From an uncultured Cryomorphaceae bacterium (lineage in GTDB: Bacteria > Bacteroidota > Bacteroidia > Flavobacteriales_G > Salibacteraceae), in assembly GCA_913056155.1 (NCBI GenBank), contig CAJXMT010000003.1, forward strand, positions 1 to 44,624: a stretch of 44,624 bases of DNA, written 5' to 3'. Under the pieces are notes generated by a model, which was not told the origin of the DNA, did no database searches, and saw only the letters and a program-made list of their open reading frames with translations. Below, piece after piece: positions 24,012 to 33,206 of the stretch; the stretch's first letter is position 1; each line of letters begins with the position of its first letter. The position numbers were made by a program, and so were the translations under genes.

Positions 24012-24164
24012 AATTCCGCTTTTTTAGAGGTTTTCCCGTTTAGGAATAACTTGTTTTTGCGCAAATTACAAAAAATAATGAATTGAGTACAGAAAAAACG
24101 ATATTATTTTTTGGAAATAACAGAATAGTAATATATACATCTCATTATTTTACCATTGATTTCC

Positions 24165-25217
24165 TCAGGATTCTTCTCTAAAATATACCTTGTAAAAGCT
24201 CATTTGCTTTTTTTCGTCAAATCCCTTTTCCAAATAATGATTCACTTGGTTTTCATTATTAAAATTGAGTTTGATTTGAATTTGACCGTCCAATTTAATG
24301 GTGTTATTAAGCTTATTAACCGATTTTTTAGAGGTATCCTTATCAATGGTGAATTGAGGTCTTTCCGGTAACTCATTTTGTATGTCGTACTCTTTTTTAT
24401 AGTCTTTGAATTTTTCTTTGTACTCATCTGTCTGAATCACTTCCTCCACAAAATCATCCATATCGAATGATTCTTTTTGATCAAAATATTTAGCCGTTCT
24501 ATCCAACATTTCCATTCTGGCCGGTGCAGAATCGTTGTGTTCTACCATTTCATTGGCAAAGGAATTTACGGCTTCAAATGTTTTACCGGTAAAGTAACTT
24601 TCGTTAGTATCGGGTTTTACATTTAAAAATTGCTCAGGCCAGTACTTGGCGTCATAGTTATTTTGATCAGAGAGTAGTAAACGATATCCGGAATCTTTTT
24701 CGGTTTCGAATATGATGCAGCCTTTATCACTTTTATCTATATTCAAACCTTCTTCGGGTTTAATGTTGTATTGATCTGTTTGATTAATAAGTTTTAAAAA
24801 AGTATCCTTTCGCTCGAATTTAAAGATACCTATTGCATTTACCGGCTCACCTTCAATAATAATATTTTCAAAAAATGTGATGCAGCACTCACCGTTTTTA
24901 ATGGCCGGATGTTGTGATTTTTCCTGCAAGTACTCAGCAATCTTTTTAGATTGTGAAGTGAATTCATAGGGATTTTCAAATATGCTTTTCACAAAAAAAT
25001 AAACGTCGTTACGTGCCAAATCCTGTGAATGGTGATGAAACTTGTAAAAACTTTGATTGGTTTTAAACGGTTTAATTAAAAACCGATGTAGCGTTTCTTC
25101 CAATTCATCACTGAGTGGAATTGTTTTATTTGTAAGTAAAAAATTATTTTCATCTGATTGGTTTCCAACAGTATGAATAATGCAATTTTGAAGTGTTGAT
25201 TCTGTAAATACTACCAT
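24165..25217 (-). CDS. NdpA-like nucleoid-associated protein
   Basis: A 350-residue protein resembling the 37-kDa nucleoid-associated family (NdpA/YejK). It begins with the typical block ESTLQNCIIHTVGNQSDENNFLLTNKTIPLSDELEETLHRFLIKPF and continues with IFENPYEFTSQSKKIAEYLQEKSQHPAIKNGECCITFFENIIIEG and AIGIFKFERKDTFLKL, followed by a helical region MVEHNDSAPARMEMLDRTAKYF. YejK binds the nucleoid; in Bacteroidetes these are single genes of unknown role. Cytoplasmic, monocistronic. Confidence 0.8.
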   Translation of the reverse strand: MVVFTESTLQNCIIHTVGNQSDENNFLLTNKTIPLSDELEETLHRFLIKPFKTNQSFYKFHHHSQDLARNDVYFFVKSIFENPYEFTSQSKKIAEYLQEKSQHPAIKNGECCITFFENIIIEGEPVNAIGIFKFERKDTFLKLINQTDQYNIKPEEGLNIDKSDKGCIIFETEKDSGYRLLLSDQNNYDAKYWPEQFLNVKPDTNESYFTGKTFEAVNSFANEMVEHNDSAPARMEMLDRTAKYFDQKESFDMDDFVEEVIQTDEYKEKFKDYKKEYDIQNELPERPQFTIDKDTSKKSVNKLNNTIKLDGQIQIKLNFNNENQVNHYLEKGFDEKKQMSFYKVYFREES

Positions 25218-25363
25218 ATTTTTTTCTGTTTTAAACGGTTGTAAAATTAGTGTTTATATTTCAGTTGAGGCGCAAGCTGTTTTGAGATGAAGGTTTTTTA
25301 CAGAGAATTTCAGGTTCTGATCGAGAAAAAAATAGGGGGAGATATTTTTAAACAGTAAATGTC

Positions 25364-25371
25364 TATTTTTG
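25364..25371 (+). promoter_or_regulatory. Putative -7 box
   Basis: TATTTTTG, an exact TAnnTTTG match. It lies across an earlier ATG at 25369, which rules that start out in favour of 25396. Confidence 0.5.
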
Positions 25372-25395
25372 CACCAACCAAAAAATCAACAGGTC

Positions 25396-25587
25396 ATGTC
25401 TAAAAATAAATTAATTGCTATAGTAGTTTTTGCAGTCACTATTTTTATTCCCTTTAATATGGGTTTTATGAGTGATCCCGGACCTAATCTAAAAACACTA
25501 TTTACTTTTATCTTTACGTTGGTAGGTATGGGTGTTGGCGGTTATTATTTCTCAAAAAAAGATAGTACAGACCGGGCAGATGCTTAG
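25396..25587 (+). CDS. Small two-span membrane protein, unknown
   Basis: A 63-residue protein, MSKNKLIAIVVFAVTIFIPF onwards, with two hydrophobic segments (LIAIVVFAVTIFIPFNMGFM and LFTFIFTLVGMGVGGYYFS) and a short charged tail. The start is set by the promoter box at 25364-25371. Function unknown. The 100 bases after it hold nothing recognisable. Confidence 0.6.
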   Translation: MSKNKLIAIVVFAVTIFIPFNMGFMSDPGPNLKTLFTFIFTLVGMGVGGYYFSKKDSTDRADA

Positions 25588-25693
25588 GGTGTTGCTTTGA
25601 AAATAACACACTAAAGATAAGAGAGGTAGAATAGTTTATTGTGGGGCACAAATAATGATTATAAAACCGGGAAAATTTATCGAGAATTAATTC

Positions 25694-26293
25694 TTAGTTA
25701 TTTTGAAGTAAGCTGCATAATTCTTTTTGTAGTCCCAAACCCTCATCTTTATTGTAGAGCAGTTGCAATGATTTAGTGATGTCGTCAAAAGGCATTTTGT
25801 CCTTTTTCATACGTAAATAGGATTTTTGTATGTGTTGAGGTCGAGGCCCCCAAGTAAAAAGCTCATTATGTTCATCATCAAATGCAATAAGCTTGGGAAT
25901 AGACTTACCCCCGTTTGTTAAATAGTGATCAATCACGTTATTATTGTCTCTGTAAATTATTTTTAAAGAAATATTATTGTTTAAGTTACTCATATTATGA
26001 AGATAAGGCAATGTGTGCGCAGCGTCGCCACACCAACCTTCAGTGATGACCAGCCATGTTTGTTTGTGTTGAACATTTTGTAAAAAAGCTTTGGTTTTAG
26101 CAGTGAGTTGCGCTTTTTTATTTAGTCGTTTCATGCGTTTAAAGCCCAATAAATAATATTTTAAATAGAGTTCTTCTTTTTGATTTTGAGGTGTTTGAGA
26201 TTGCTCTACTCGCTCTTGAAGCGATTGAAAATATTGAGAATAGGATATAGCTGTATCGAGAACTTGACGAGAAACATCAATTTTTTTAGGCAT
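25694..26293 (-). CDS. Thioredoxin-like protein (Thioredoxin_9 type)
   Basis: A 199-residue cytoplasmic protein from the start MPKKIDVSRQVLD. A longer frame begins inside tRNA-Cys and is not real. A helical N-terminal third (SQYFQSLQERVEQ...) precedes a thioredoxin fold with WCGDAAHTLPYLHNM in place of the usual WCxxC, so only one active-site Cys is present. KSIPKLIAFD supplies the cis-Pro, followed by FTWGPRP. This matches the thioredoxin family of Bacteroidetes and Firmicutes with a WCGDC/WCGDA site. Monothiol chemistry or a structural role is likely. It follows tRNA-Cys. Confidence 0.8.
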   Translation of the reverse strand: MPKKIDVSRQVLDTAISYSQYFQSLQERVEQSQTPQNQKEELYLKYYLLGFKRMKRLNKKAQLTAKTKAFLQNVQHKQTWLVITEGWCGDAAHTLPYLHNMSNLNNNISLKIIYRDNNNVIDHYLTNGGKSIPKLIAFDDEHNELFTWGPRPQHIQKSYLRMKKDKMPFDDITKSLQLLYNKDEGLGLQKELCSLLQNN

Positions 26294-26300
26294 AAAAGAA

Positions 26301-26340
26301 AAGATTAAAAAACCCCGATTTACATGGCGTAAAACGGGGT
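26301..26340 (-). terminator. Terminator after tRNA-Cys
   Basis: ACCCCG-A-TTTAC and GTAAA-A-CGGGGT pair around ATGGC (26312-26340). On the minus strand a TTTTTTAATC run follows. Confidence 0.75.
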
Positions 26341-26349
26341 GTAGATTTG

Positions 26350-26420
26350 AGGTCGCGAGCAGATTCGAACTGCTGTACAAGGTTTTGCAGACCTCTGCCT
26401 AACCACTCGGCCACGCGACC
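26350..26420 (-). tRNA. tRNA-Cys (anticodon GCA)
   Basis: On the minus strand: acceptor GGTCGCG with CGCGACC, D arm, anticodon loop CTGCAAA (GCA), T arm AGCAG-TTCGAAT-CTGCT, and discriminator U73, which is the tRNA-Cys identity base. CCA is not encoded. Confidence 0.97.
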
Positions 26421-26456
26421 TTTTCAAAAGAAATGCAAATGTACAAAATATTACAG

Positions 26457-26807
26457 TTAGCCCACCACTTTTACTGTAACTTGTTGCACATCCAATTCAA
26501 TTGGAGCCCTTTCTTTCGTTACGCTTACTTCTATTTGTTGAGTGGACGGATATGATGAACGCAGTGCATCTAATATACGGTATGCCACGGTTTCGATTAA
26601 ATCTGCTCTTATTTTCATTTCAGCCACCACAATACGACTTACGGTAACATAGTCCACGGCTAATTTTAAATTATCTTCTTCTGCCGCTTTAAGGAAATTT
26701 CCCGTGATTTTAACCGTAGTGCTGAAGTATCCGCCGGTTTTACGTTCAGCCGGTATACAACCGTGATAAGCAAAGCATCTAATTCCTTCAATCGTAATTT
26801 CGTCCAT
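26457..26807 (-). CDS. folB: Dihydroneopterin aldolase
   Basis: A 116-residue enzyme of folate synthesis that splits dihydroneopterin to 6-hydroxymethyl-dihydropterin and glycolaldehyde. ITIEGIRCFAYHGCIPAERKTG contains the family block (GxxxYGxHGxxxxEx), AVDYVTVSRIV the substrate-binding Tyr/Val region, and IETVAYRILDAL the active-site Glu. Normal length. Its start overlaps the gltX stop by one base (TAATG). Confidence 0.94.
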   Translation of the reverse strand: MDEITIEGIRCFAYHGCIPAERKTGGYFSTTVKITGNFLKAAEEDNLKLAVDYVTVSRIVVAEMKIRADLIETVAYRILDALRSSYPSTQQIEVSVTKERAPIELDVQQVTVKVVG

Positions 26808-28330
26808 TACGGTAATTCTTTTAAAGCCTTATTGATACGTGACTCCACTTCTTTTTGTCCTAAAATAGCACATATATCAAATAGTGAAGGACCCATACCG
26901 CTGCCCGTAATGGCCACCCGTAATACAGGACCTGCTTTACCAAAACTAAGCTCATTTTGTGCTAAATATGTTTCAAAAGCTTCCTTAAGAGATTGAGCGG
27001 TATAATCGGTTCGTGAGAAAGCGGCTTTTAAATCTTCAACAATATGCGGAGCATTTTCTTTCCACTTTTTATTTATTGTTTTTTCATCGTATTCGTTAGG
27101 TGCTTTGAAAAAATACAAACCGTTTTGAACCATTTCGGTTAAAAAAGAAGCCCGTTCTTTGAGTAAGCCGCAAATGGAAGGAAGTTGAGCAGTATTAAAT
27201 TCAATTTCTTGTTCTTTTAAAACAGGAACAAGCAGTTCAGCCAACTTTTTATTTTCGGTATTCTTAAGGTATTGTTCATTAAACCAAACTGTTTTTTTAG
27301 CGTCAAATTTAGCACCGGCTTTGCCTACGCGCTCTAGCGAAAATGCATCAATAAGATCTTGCAACGGATATATTTCTTGGTCAGAACCGGGATTCCAACC
27401 TAAAAACGCCAGCATGTTAGTGAAAGCTTCAGGGAAATAGCCTTGTTCGCGATATCCCGAAGCTGTTTCGCCGGTTTCGGGATTTTTCCAATTGATAGGG
27501 AATACGGGAAAACCCAATCGATCTCCGTCACGCTTGCTCAACTTGCCGTTACCATCGGGTTTTAAAATTAAAGGCAAATGGGCAAATTCAGGCATAGCGT
27601 CTTCCCAACCCAAAAACCGATATAATAAAACGTGCAAAGGTGCTGAAGGTAACCACTCTTCGCCGCGTATTACATGACTTATCTTCATGTTATAATCATC
27701 TATCACATTGGCCATGTGATAAGTGGGCATACCGTCTGATTTAAATATAACCTTGTCATCTAAATTTGAAGTATTCACAACAATCCAACCTCTAATGGTA
27801 TCGTGAAATCGTACTTCTTCATTTCGCGGAATTTTAATTCGCACAGCATAAGGCTCATTGGCGTCCAGTTTTGCTTGCACCTCATCTTTAGAAAGTGTAA
27901 GCGAGTTTTTCATGGAATTGCGCGTAATACTGTTGTATTGCCAATTGGGCATTTTGGCTTTTTTAGCTTGTTCGCGCATTTCGGTGAGTTCTTCAGCGCT
28001 ATCAAAAGCGTAATAGGCTTTGTCCTCATCAATGAGTTGTTGCACAAATTTTCCGTACCCGGCTTTGCGATCAGATTGGCGATAAGGACCGTAATCACCC
28101 CCTTTTTCAGGTCCCTCGTCGGGCACAATACCGCTCCACTTTAAAGCTTCTTGTATATATTCTTCTGCTCCTTTGATATATCGCGTTTGATCGGTATCCT
28201 CAATACGGAGTATAAAGGTACCGCCTTGCTTTTTGGCAAAAAGATAATTGTAAAGGGCAGTTCTCACTCCTCCTATATGTAAAGGACCTGTCGGGCTGGG
28301 TGCAAAACGCACGCGTACGGGTTTACTCAT
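26807..28330 (-). CDS. gltX: Glutamyl-tRNA synthetase
   Basis: A 507-residue class I synthetase that charges tRNA-Glu. HIGH motif in APSPTGPLHIGGVRTALYN, KMSKS-type motif in NGKLSKRDGDRLGFPVF, and the glutamate-specific IRGEEWLPSAPLHVLLYR. The C-terminal all-helical anticodon-binding domain is complete. It codes G-S-D-Q across the dispersed 12-mer at 27377-27388. Translationally coupled to folB. Confidence 0.97.
   Translation of the reverse strand: MSKPVRVRFAPSPTGPLHIGGVRTALYNYLFAKKQGGTFILRIEDTDQTRYIKGAEEYIQEALKWSGIVPDEGPEKGGDYGPYRQSDRKAGYGKFVQQLIDEDKAYYAFDSAEELTEMREQAKKAKMPNWQYNSITRNSMKNSLTLSKDEVQAKLDANEPYAVRIKIPRNEEVRFHDTIRGWIVVNTSNLDDKVIFKSDGMPTYHMANVIDDYNMKISHVIRGEEWLPSAPLHVLLYRFLGWEDAMPEFAHLPLILKPDGNGKLSKRDGDRLGFPVFPINWKNPETGETASGYREQGYFPEAFTNMLAFLGWNPGSDQEIYPLQDLIDAFSLERVGKAGAKFDAKKTVWFNEQYLKNTENKKLAELLVPVLKEQEIEFNTAQLPSICGLLKERASFLTEMVQNGLYFFKAPNEYDEKTINKKWKENAPHIVEDLKAAFSRTDYTAQSLKEAFETYLAQNELSFGKAGPVLRVAITGSGMGPSLFDICAILGQKEVESRINKALKELP
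27377..27388 (+). repeat. Dispersed 12-mer, copy 4
   Basis: TTGGTCAGAACC, inside gltX (coding strand GGTTCTGACCAA, codons G-S-D-Q). Confidence 0.9.
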
Positions 28331-28403
28331 TTTTATGTAACATTTAAAAGTGCAAAGATATAAAGTTGATTACAGCTGAAACAGTGACAGTACAAACAAT
28401 AAA

Positions 28404-28430
28404 AAAGCCCTCTTGTTGGAAGAGGGCTTT
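28404..28430 (-). terminator. Terminator of the barrel gene
   Basis: AAAGCCCTCTT and AAGAGGGCTTT around GTTGG, with TTT runs on the minus strand, 20 bases past the stop at 28451. Confidence 0.85.
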
Positions 28431-28450
28431 GCTGAATAAGGTACAAAAAG

Positions 28451-29395
28451 TTAGAATCTTCTTCTTACGGGTCTGCGTCTTTTCATCATTTGAATGCGCT
28501 TCACAATGTTGAATTGAAGCATAAAATAAACATCGTTATTATCGGGGTTTCCTCGAATGCCTCCGGCACCACCGCTGTTTTCTAAACGTCTGTCTGCAAG
28601 TTCTGCCGCTACGGGACCACGAGCGCGTTCTATAGCTTGGTTATCGTAATAAGTAGTACTTACGTCATCTAAATAATCCGTGGCTGTAAATCGGGCTTGT
28701 CCTTCAACACCAATTGACCAGTCGCGAGTTAAATTTAATTTAAATCCCACTCCTACAGGCAGTGCAAAGCTGAATTCTGAATAAAGAGCAGAACCGGGTC
28801 TAATTCCTTGTCCTTCTGTGCTAAGCGGTCTTAAATTGTGCCAAGTACTTCCCAATAATGCTTGCGGGTTGTAATAAAGCATGGTAAAACCGGTTGCTAC
28901 ATAAAGTGAAAAGCTTGCACCTTGGCCGTGTCGGCGATACCTGCGTCCTAAAGAGAGATTGAGCGGTAATCGATCCTTAATGATATAGAATTCCAACATA
29001 GGGGAAATTTCAATAATATCAGTTCGTACACTCAAATTACGATTTCGTCTTCCCTGATTATCTTGTGAAAATTCATCAGATCCGGAAACACGAGCCCAAC
29101 TCAAACCCAATCGGGTAGTAACTTCTGGCGTTACACGATATTTAAAGCCGGTTGAAAAGGCAAAGTTTGTAGCCTCTAAGTTGAGATCGGCTATGCTGTT
29201 TTGGCCTACTCCTGTTCCTCCACCTAAGTCGCCCAACATTTGAGATGCCCCTCCGCCAAAATAAATTTCACCTCGATGTCTTTTCCATAATTGCGCCTCG
29301 CAAATATGAATACTCGAAATGGATACAACAATGAGTGTAAAAAGGCGTAAGGTATAAACACCAATTCTACGGGTAGAAATAAAGGTAGGTAACAT
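28451..29395 (-). CDS. Outer-membrane barrel protein (DUF6089/PorG-like)
   Basis: A 314-residue protein. Signal peptide LRLFTLIVVSISSIHICEAQ comes after a basic N-region. EIYFGGGASQMLGDLGG at the mature N-terminus and repeated amphipathic strands (FAFSTGFKYRVTPEVTTRLGLSWARV, FALPVGVGFKLNLTRDWSIGVEGQARFTATDYLDDV) fit the DUF6089 barrels. One member of that group, PorG, belongs to the type IX secretion machine; whether this one does is not shown. The C-terminus is unusually basic (MMKRRRPVRRRF) and ends in Phe. Divergent from the DUF4175 gene. Confidence 0.75.
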   Translation of the reverse strand: MLPTFISTRRIGVYTLRLFTLIVVSISSIHICEAQLWKRHRGEIYFGGGASQMLGDLGGGTGVGQNSIADLNLEATNFAFSTGFKYRVTPEVTTRLGLSWARVSGSDEFSQDNQGRRNRNLSVRTDIIEISPMLEFYIIKDRLPLNLSLGRRYRRHGQGASFSLYVATGFTMLYYNPQALLGSTWHNLRPLSTEGQGIRPGSALYSEFSFALPVGVGFKLNLTRDWSIGVEGQARFTATDYLDDVSTTYYDNQAIERARGPVAAELADRRLENSGGAGGIRGNPDNNDVYFMLQFNIVKRIQMMKRRRPVRRRF

Positions 29396-29460
29396 GCAAA
29401 TTGATTTTAATTACTTTTGCTCAATGGTTAGACTGTTTGGCAACAGAAGGTTTCAATTGG

Positions 29461-29468
29461 CAAATGTA
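29461..29468 (-). promoter_or_regulatory. Putative -7 box of the barrel gene
   Basis: CAAATGTA on the + strand, TACATTTG on the minus strand, an exact TAnnTTTG match 66 bases upstream of the ATG. A + strand match TACTTTTG at 29412-29419 could serve the DUF4175 gene. Confidence 0.5.
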
Positions 29469-29493
29469 TAAATAATTGAGATACTAAATACGA

Positions 29494-32400
29494 ATGGAAA
29501 ATAACTCAAATTTACTTATCAAAAAACTTGATGATTTCATAATACGATATTATCGAAATGAGATTATTAAAGGATTGATATATACATTCTTAATTGCGTT
29601 AAGTCTTTTTGTATTCATTAATTATGCCGAGTATATATTTGGCTTCAACGGTTTTATAAGAGCCGTTTTTTATTTTGGATTTATTACTGCATTCCTTCTT
29701 TCATTTGGTTGGGGTGTCGTAAAACCTACTGCTAAGTTGCTGAATATGGGGCGCGATTTAAATCGCAATAAAGCTGCTGAAATTATAGGTAAGCATTTTG
29801 CTCACGTTGAAGACAGATTGTTAAATGTGCTTTACCTACAAAACGAAAAAACCAATGATTTGGCTCTGGCAATGGTTGATCAAAGAACTCGAGAATTGGA
29901 TACCGTTCCTTTTCCGGAGGCGATCGACTTATCTCCGAGTAAAAAGGGTTTGAAGTATTTGGGAGTTGTTTTGGGGTTAGGCGTTTTAACTTTTGCCATT
30001 GCGCCGGATTTATTTTTTACAGGCACGCACCATATCGTAAATTACCATATACCTTTTGAAAAGCAGGCTCCTTTTAAGTTTGAATTGTTGAACGAAAATT
30101 TAAGAGTGAAACGTGGAGATGATTTGACGATTAAGGTTCAAATTGAAGGTAAAAGTGTTCCTGATAAGTTAAATATCATCTATGCAGGTTCTACATGGAA
30201 AATGAAACCCGGTGAAGAAAGCACATTTGTACTCACCTTGAAAAATATACAACAACCGGGAAATTTTTATTTCGCCACAGGCAAATATCAAAGTGAGGAC
30301 TTTATTATTCACTTGATAGATGTTCCTGCGTTATCCGGGTTTTCAATGGATGTGGAATATCCCGAATACCTGAACAAAGAGCAGGAAACGTTTTCGGGTG
30401 TATCAGAACTTTCATTGCCTGAGGGTTCTGAAATTAAATGGAATTTTGATGTTGAAAACACGGATAGTATAGCTTTTATTCCTGATTCTTTATTTTCTTG
30501 GTCAGAACCAAGAAGCCACCTTTTGAAAAGAAGATTGACGTATTCAGTGGCCCTTATTGGTCGTGAAATGATTGATACAGTGATAAATAATTTTGTGATT
30601 GATATCATAGAGGATGAATATCCTGAAATATCTGTTGAATTACGCCGCGATAGCACGGGGTTAAACACCGTGTATTTTGTTGGTGAGGTAGCAGATGATA
30701 ACGGATTGTTATCCCTTGATGCTGTCGTGTTTGGTGAAAGAATGAACATAGAAAACTTAAGGGGACGCTCAACGCATCGCTTTTTCCACGCTTTAAATCT
30801 GGATAGCTTAGAGACGAATGAAAGAGGTATTTACTTTGAGGTATTTGACAATGATGAGGTGAATAACTATAAAGCTTCCCAAAGTGAGGTTTTTGTAGTC
30901 GATAAATTGTCGAGTAAAGAAATGGCGGAAGTCAGGAGGAAAAAGAATAAAAATTTAGAGAAAAGTCTTGAAGAACTAAAAGAGCTTTCAGAAGATATGA
31001 ATCGTGAGATCAGTGATTTTAGAGAAGAACTGATCAAAAAGGAGAAGACAGATTGGCAAGATAAGAAGCGATTAGAGGATCTACTTGAGATGCAAAATCA
31101 ATTGGAAAAGAAATCAGAAAAGGTCAAAAGGGAGAAAAAGGAACTGTCGGAGTTGAATGAGAAGAATTTCGATATGTCTGAAGAATTAAAGGAAAAACAG
31201 AAAAAGTTAGATGAACTGTTTGATAAGCTGATGGAAGATGAGGAATTGCGGGAACTTTTTGAGGAAATGGAGAAGCTTCGAGAGGATATGAATAAAGATG
31301 AACTGCTTGAAAATCTTGAAGATATGGAATTCAATCAGGAAGATATTAATGAACAGCTCGACCGGGAAATGGAGTTGTTTAAGCGTTTGGAACTGGAAAA
31401 GGACTGGGAAGATGCGGCGGATCGAATGAAGGAGTTACAAGAAAAGCAAGATGAGCTCGCAGAAAATGAGGATCTAAGTGATGAAGAGAGAAAAGATGAA
31501 CAGGATGAATTAAATGAGGAATTCGATGTGTTGAAACAGGAAGTGGATGAAATGGAGGAACGCGCTGAAGAGCTCGGAATGGATGATTTAGATATGGATA
31601 ATGAATCCATGGAAGATATTACAGACGACATGAATGAAGCATCTGAAAAGGCAGGCGAAGGGGATTCAAAAGGATCAAAGGAGAAACAGAAAGATGCAGC
31701 TGAGAAAATGGGCGAGATGAGTGATGCCATGAATAGTGCTATGCAAAGTCAACAAGCGGAACAACTGGAAGTGGACATGGAAGCTATGCGTATGATTCAA
31801 GAAAACTTGATTCAATTATCTTTTAGACAAGAAGACGTGATGAATTCTTTTTCTGTTACCAATACGGATAACCCACAGTACGTGAATTTGACTATTGAAC
31901 AAAACAACATTGTTGATGATACAAAAATGGTTGAAGACAGTTTACGGGAGTTGTCGAAAAGGCTGTTCTTTTTGGAAGAAATGATTACCACGGAATTGAG
32001 AGAATTGAATCGAAATTTAGCTAAAACTGTTGATGGGATGGTAGAGCGGCAAAAAGAAAATGCAGGAGTTACCGGGAGAGAAGGCATGAAAAATTATAAC
32101 AATTTGGCTTTATTGATTGGTGAAATGCTTCAACAGATGCAGGAACAAATGGCACAGCAAAAATTTGGTGAAGGTAATTGTAATAAACCCGGAAGTGCTT
32201 CAAAACCGGGTAAGGGTCAAATGAAAAAGATGAAAGAGCAACTGAAGAAGAATATGGAGAAGATGAAGGACATGCTGGGTAAAAATAAGGGCGGTCAAGA
32301 AAAGGGTGAAGGAGAAAAAGAAGGCGGTTCAGGCGGTAGTAAGTCCGATCAAAGCGAACAACTTTCCAAGATGGTTGGTGAACAAAAGGCTATGCGCAAC

Positions 32401-32766
32401 GCCCTAAGGCAAATGGCCGCTGAGGAAGCCAAAAAGGAAGGTGGGGGTGCGGGTGAGAAATTGAAAGAAATTGAAAAGAAATTAGAAGATAATGAAGAGG
32501 ATTTTGTGAATCAAAGAATTGATTTAGAGACCCTTAAACGACAGCAGGAGATTATGTCGAAAATGCTTGAAGCTGAAACTGCTATGCGTGAACAGGACAA
32601 ACAAGAGGAAAGAGAGAGTGAGGTGGGAAAGAAAAAACAAAAAGAGGTACCACCGGAAATATTGGATTATTTGAAAGAGAAGGAGAGAGTCGCTGACTTA
32701 TTTCGAAAATCACCGACTGAATTGAATCGATTTTACAAGGAACGCGTAAACCGATATTTTGAGTAA
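29494..32766 (+). CDS. DUF4175 membrane protein with long coiled coil
   Basis: A 1,090-residue Bacteroidetes protein of the DUF4175 type. Three hydrophobic segments lie near the N-terminus (IIKGLIYTFLIALSLFVFINYAEYIF, FIRAVFYFGFITAFLLSFGWGVV, LGVVLGLGVLTFAIAPDLFF). A beta-rich periplasmic part spans about 180-470. Residues about 470-730 are an extremely acidic, Glu/Lys-rich coiled coil. After this come helical segments and a Gly/Lys-rich linker (GEGEKEGGSGGSKSD). Role unknown; position before ybeY and mnmG is a common Bacteroidetes arrangement. Its stop overlaps the ybeY start by one base (TAATG). Confidence 0.85.
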   Translation: MENNSNLLIKKLDDFIIRYYRNEIIKGLIYTFLIALSLFVFINYAEYIFGFNGFIRAVFYFGFITAFLLSFGWGVVKPTAKLLNMGRDLNRNKAAEIIGKHFAHVEDRLLNVLYLQNEKTNDLALAMVDQRTRELDTVPFPEAIDLSPSKKGLKYLGVVLGLGVLTFAIAPDLFFTGTHHIVNYHIPFEKQAPFKFELLNENLRVKRGDDLTIKVQIEGKSVPDKLNIIYAGSTWKMKPGEESTFVLTLKNIQQPGNFYFATGKYQSEDFIIHLIDVPALSGFSMDVEYPEYLNKEQETFSGVSELSLPEGSEIKWNFDVENTDSIAFIPDSLFSWSEPRSHLLKRRLTYSVALIGREMIDTVINNFVIDIIEDEYPEISVELRRDSTGLNTVYFVGEVADDNGLLSLDAVVFGERMNIENLRGRSTHRFFHALNLDSLETNERGIYFEVFDNDEVNNYKASQSEVFVVDKLSSKEMAEVRRKKNKNLEKSLEELKELSEDMNREISDFREELIKKEKTDWQDKKRLEDLLEMQNQLEKKSEKVKREKKELSELNEKNFDMSEELKEKQKKLDELFDKLMEDEELRELFEEMEKLREDMNKDELLENLEDMEFNQEDINEQLDREMELFKRLELEKDWEDAADRMKELQEKQDELAENEDLSDEERKDEQDELNEEFDVLKQEVDEMEERAEELGMDDLDMDNESMEDITDDMNEASEKAGEGDSKGSKEKQKDAAEKMGEMSDAMNSAMQSQQAEQLEVDMEAMRMIQENLIQLSFRQEDVMNSFSVTNTDNPQYVNLTIEQNNIVDDTKMVEDSLRELSKRLFFLEEMITTELRELNRNLAKTVDGMVERQKENAGVTGREGMKNYNNLALLIGEMLQQMQEQMAQQKFGEGNCNKPGSASKPGKGQMKKMKEQLKKNMEKMKDMLGKNKGGQEKGEGEKEGGSGGSKSDQSEQLSKMVGEQKAMRNALRQMAAEEAKKEGGGAGEKLKEIEKKLEDNEEDFVNQRIDLETLKRQQEIMSKMLEAETAMREQDKQEERESEVGKKKQKEVPPEILDYLKEKERVADLFRKSPTELNRFYKERVNRYFE
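30498..30509 (+). repeat. Dispersed 12-mer, copy 5
   Basis: TTGGTCAGAACC coding W-S-E-P in the DUF4175 gene. Here the flanks extend it to a 6-bp-arm inverted repeat CTTGGT-CAGA-ACCAAG (30497-30512). Confidence 0.9.
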
Positions 32767-33206
32767 TGGCTATTCAGTTGAACGGATCTGAAAAACCGGA
32801 TTTTCAAAATCCGGAGAAAGTACGAAACGCTCTTATAGAGTTGATGTCTTTTTTAGGTTTTCGTACAGGAGAAATCGTTTATGTTTTCATCGACAAAAAG
32901 GCGATGATAAAATTGAATACAGAAGTATTGGATCATCGATACGCAACAGATATTATCACATTTAATGAGAGCGTGAACAAGCGTATTTATTGTGATATAT
33001 TTTTGTGTCCGGAAGTGATTATGGAGAATGCGCAACGGTTTAAAGTGAATTTTGAAACGGAGTTATTCCGCGTTATGGTGCATGGATTATTGCACTGTAT
33101 GGGGTGGAATGATGTTACAGAAAAGGAAAAAACTGATATGAGAATCGCCGAGGAAAAGGCGTTGAAATTTTTACATGTTTCACGTGAAACAAATACATAT
33201 TTATGA
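32766..33206 (+). CDS. ybeY: YbeY rRNA endonuclease
   Basis: A 146-residue metal-dependent endoribonuclease for 16S rRNA 3'-end maturation and ribosome quality control. The zinc motif [11 protein letters not shown] gives His106 and His110, with Asp116 in place of the third His seen in E. coli, which is the usual Bacteroidetes form. [12 protein letters not shown] is the conserved central block. The start is coupled to DUF4175; the stop overlaps mnmG by 4 bases (ATGA). A perfect parS lies in its last codons (HVSRET). Confidence 0.95.
   Translation: MAIQLNGSEKPDFQNPEKVRNALIELMSFLGFRTGEIVYVFIDKKAMIKLNTEVLDHRYATDIITFNESVNKRIYCDIFLCPEVIMENAQRFKVNFETELFRVMVHGLLHCMGWNDVTEKEKTDMRIAEEKALKFLHVSRETNTYL
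33176..33191. promoter_or_regulatory. parS site (ParB/Spo0J binding)
   Basis: TGTTTCACGTGAAACA, a perfect 16-base palindrome identical to the canonical chromosomal parS consensus. It sits within the ybeY coding sequence, 12 bases before the mnmG start. Such sites cluster around the replication origin, load ParB and recruit SMC. Confidence 0.9.

Noticed and set aside
26294-26380. Longer N-terminus for the thioredoxin-like protein
   Set aside because: The upstream part is the tRNA-Cys gene and its terminator; the start at 26293 is used.
31098-31730. Serine-rich frames opposite the DUF4175 coiled coil
   Set aside because: They are mirror images of the Glu/Lys-rich codons on the other strand.
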